From Bacteroidales bacterium (lineage in GTDB: Bacteria; Bacteroidota; Bacteroidia; Bacteroidales; VadinHA17): a DNA stretch of 63,897 bases. Shown in pieces: positions 63,285 through 63,897 of this stretch. Every line of letters begins with the position of its first letter. The first letter of the stretch is position 1. The notes under the pieces are model-generated. The model had not been told where the DNA came from. It made no database searches and was given only the letters and a program-made list of their open reading frames with translations. Location: positions 54,902 through 118,798 of the forward strand of contig PLNF01000101.1 of the NCBI GenBank assembly GCA_003141715.1, in the 5' to 3' direction. The translations under genes were made by a program, and so were the position numbers.

Positions 63285-63836
63285 TTATTCGTTCACTAAA
63301 ATATCAAGATAGAAAAATGAATAATGACTATTATATGTTTTAAATGTGTATTCAAGTTTATTCCCTGTTTTCCTTGCTATATCAACAAGACCGAGACCTC
63401 CTCCACCTTTTGCCGAAATTCTCTGGTGGTTCAGAATAAATTTATATAGTTCCTTTATCTCCTCATGACTCGACCTGTTAATACGCTTTATTTTTTCTTC
63501 CAGCCTCTCAATGTTTTCAACATGTACAAAGTTTCCTGTAATTATTCTATACCCGTCATTTACCTTCTTCACTACAAGCAGACCAAACTTTACAGATGTC
63601 TGATCCTCAAAATCATCGGGTACTCTGTCAACATGGTGGTATAGATTCTGAAGGCTCTCAACAAGAACATTATAAACCTTTTTCCTGAGCTTTGACTGTT
63701 CTTTAACCTCAACCATCTTATCCTCAACAGTGTCAAGAACATGATTTATGACATCCGAATCAACATTACCTTTATAATAAAGGATTGTATTCCCGGTCGA
63801 TAGGTCTGAAAAATAATTCTCTATATTAAAGCTCAT
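63285..63836 (-). CDS. siaB: SiaB-family protein kinase
   Basis: A 183-residue GHKL-type kinase of the SiaB (DUF6272) family. The N-box appears as NVLVESLQNLYHH, with the conserved Glu and Asn for ATP-Mg binding. The glycine-rich G2-like box is GGGGLGLVDIARK. It begins MSFNIENYFSDLSTGNTILY and ends HYSFFYLDILVNE. It should phosphorylate the SiaC encoded just downstream and may also act on a STAS protein. The cognate SiaA-like PP2C phosphatase is probably beyond the right edge. TATATTTG upstream is a good -7 match. Confidence 0.88.
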   Translation of the reverse strand: MSFNIENYFSDLSTGNTILYYKGNVDSDVINHVLDTVEDKMVEVKEQSKLRKKVYNVLVESLQNLYHHVDRVPDDFEDQTSVKFGLLVVKKVNDGYRIITGNFVHVENIERLEEKIKRINRSSHEEIKELYKFILNHQRISAKGGGGLGLVDIARKTGNKLEYTFKTYNSHYSFFYLDILVNE

Positions 63837-63875
63837 TTAAGCTTCATTTTAGATATGCTCAAGTTTTTCCAATAA

Positions 63876-63883
63876 CAAATATA
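63876..63883 (-). promoter_or_regulatory. Candidate -7 element of the siaBC operon
   Basis: On the minus strand TATATTTG (complement of 63876-63883) fits TAnnTTTG, 39 bp before the siaB ATG. The -33 would lie at or beyond the window edge. If real, siaB is the first gene of its transcript. Confidence 0.4.
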
Positions 63884-63897
63884 ATAAAAATATAAAG

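Noticed and set aside
1..63897. CRISPR array, tRNA or rRNA genes, insertion sequence
   Set aside because: No regularly spaced repeats, no cloverleaf-like T-arm motif, no rRNA-like block and no transposase or integrase were seen by eye. A tRNAscan or Infernal run would settle small RNAs.

Overview
The window looks like a chromosomal contig from a Bacteroidota bacterium, probably of the Bacteroidales/Marinilabiliales type. It is AT-rich and lacks Shine-Dalgarno-like leaders. Several upstream regions carry the Bacteroidota -7 promoter motif TAnnTTTG. Signature families include a FISUMP protein, MacB-like permeases without an ATPase, a BT_3928-type DoxX protein, cdaA beside folP, an OmpA/PD40 protein, a His-to-Lys variant SerA, and SiaB/SiaC. 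I see no rRNA, tRNA, CRISPR array, transposase or integrase.

Layout. 1-6.2 kb: a LytTR-type regulator cut by the left edge, divergent from an alpha/beta hydrolase; then a FISUMP protein, an OsmC gene without a normal 5' end, a MacB-like permease and a gene-poor stretch. 6.2-12.7 kb: lactate dehydrogenase, an M13 peptidase, the CbpM/CbpA chaperone pair with a YtxH protein, and release factor 3. 12.9-20.5 kb: a compact beta-1,3-glucan locus (sugar porter, GH16 laminarinase, giant GH94-like phosphorylase) with two small downstream genes and no SusC/SusD. 20.5-30.4 kb: a lipoprotein, a YhcH protein, two multi-PAS histidine kinases around a single-domain response regulator, and a PQQ-type beta-propeller protein. 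30.4-35.2 kb: cdaA-folP, tmk, DoxX and tpiA. 35.3-47.1 kb: a 1502-residue exported protein of unknown function, a YfcE-type phosphoesterase, rsmE, an ECF sigma factor, uvrA and three uncharacterised genes. 47.1-53.2 kb: a minus-strand block gcvT, comB-like, serC, serA, DUF1015, yggS centred on serine and one-carbon metabolism. 53.2 kb to the end: an OmpA/PD40 protein, an Hpt-STAS gene pair, clpB, a flavin reductase, a TerB/FHA-like/ABCG-type transporter fusion, and siaC-siaB at the right edge.

The parts most likely to hold new biology are at the right end. There, partner-switching proteins (SiaB kinase, SiaC with Thr68 conserved, a STAS protein and an Hpt protein) sit close to a one-polypeptide exporter carrying cytoplasmic sensor-like domains. 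Other good leads are the phosphorolytic glucan locus, the DUF1015 protein (ParB/SerK-like DGHHR motif) in the serine operon, the 1502-residue exported protein, and a 13-bp direct repeat with a 21-bp period between the LytTR-type gene and the hydrolase. Many intergenic spacers contain short dispersed hairpin repeats, and several of these run into the stop codons of neighbouring genes.

All calls rest on reading the sequence and translations by eye. No database search or structure prediction was run, and gene symbols are given only where motifs are clear.
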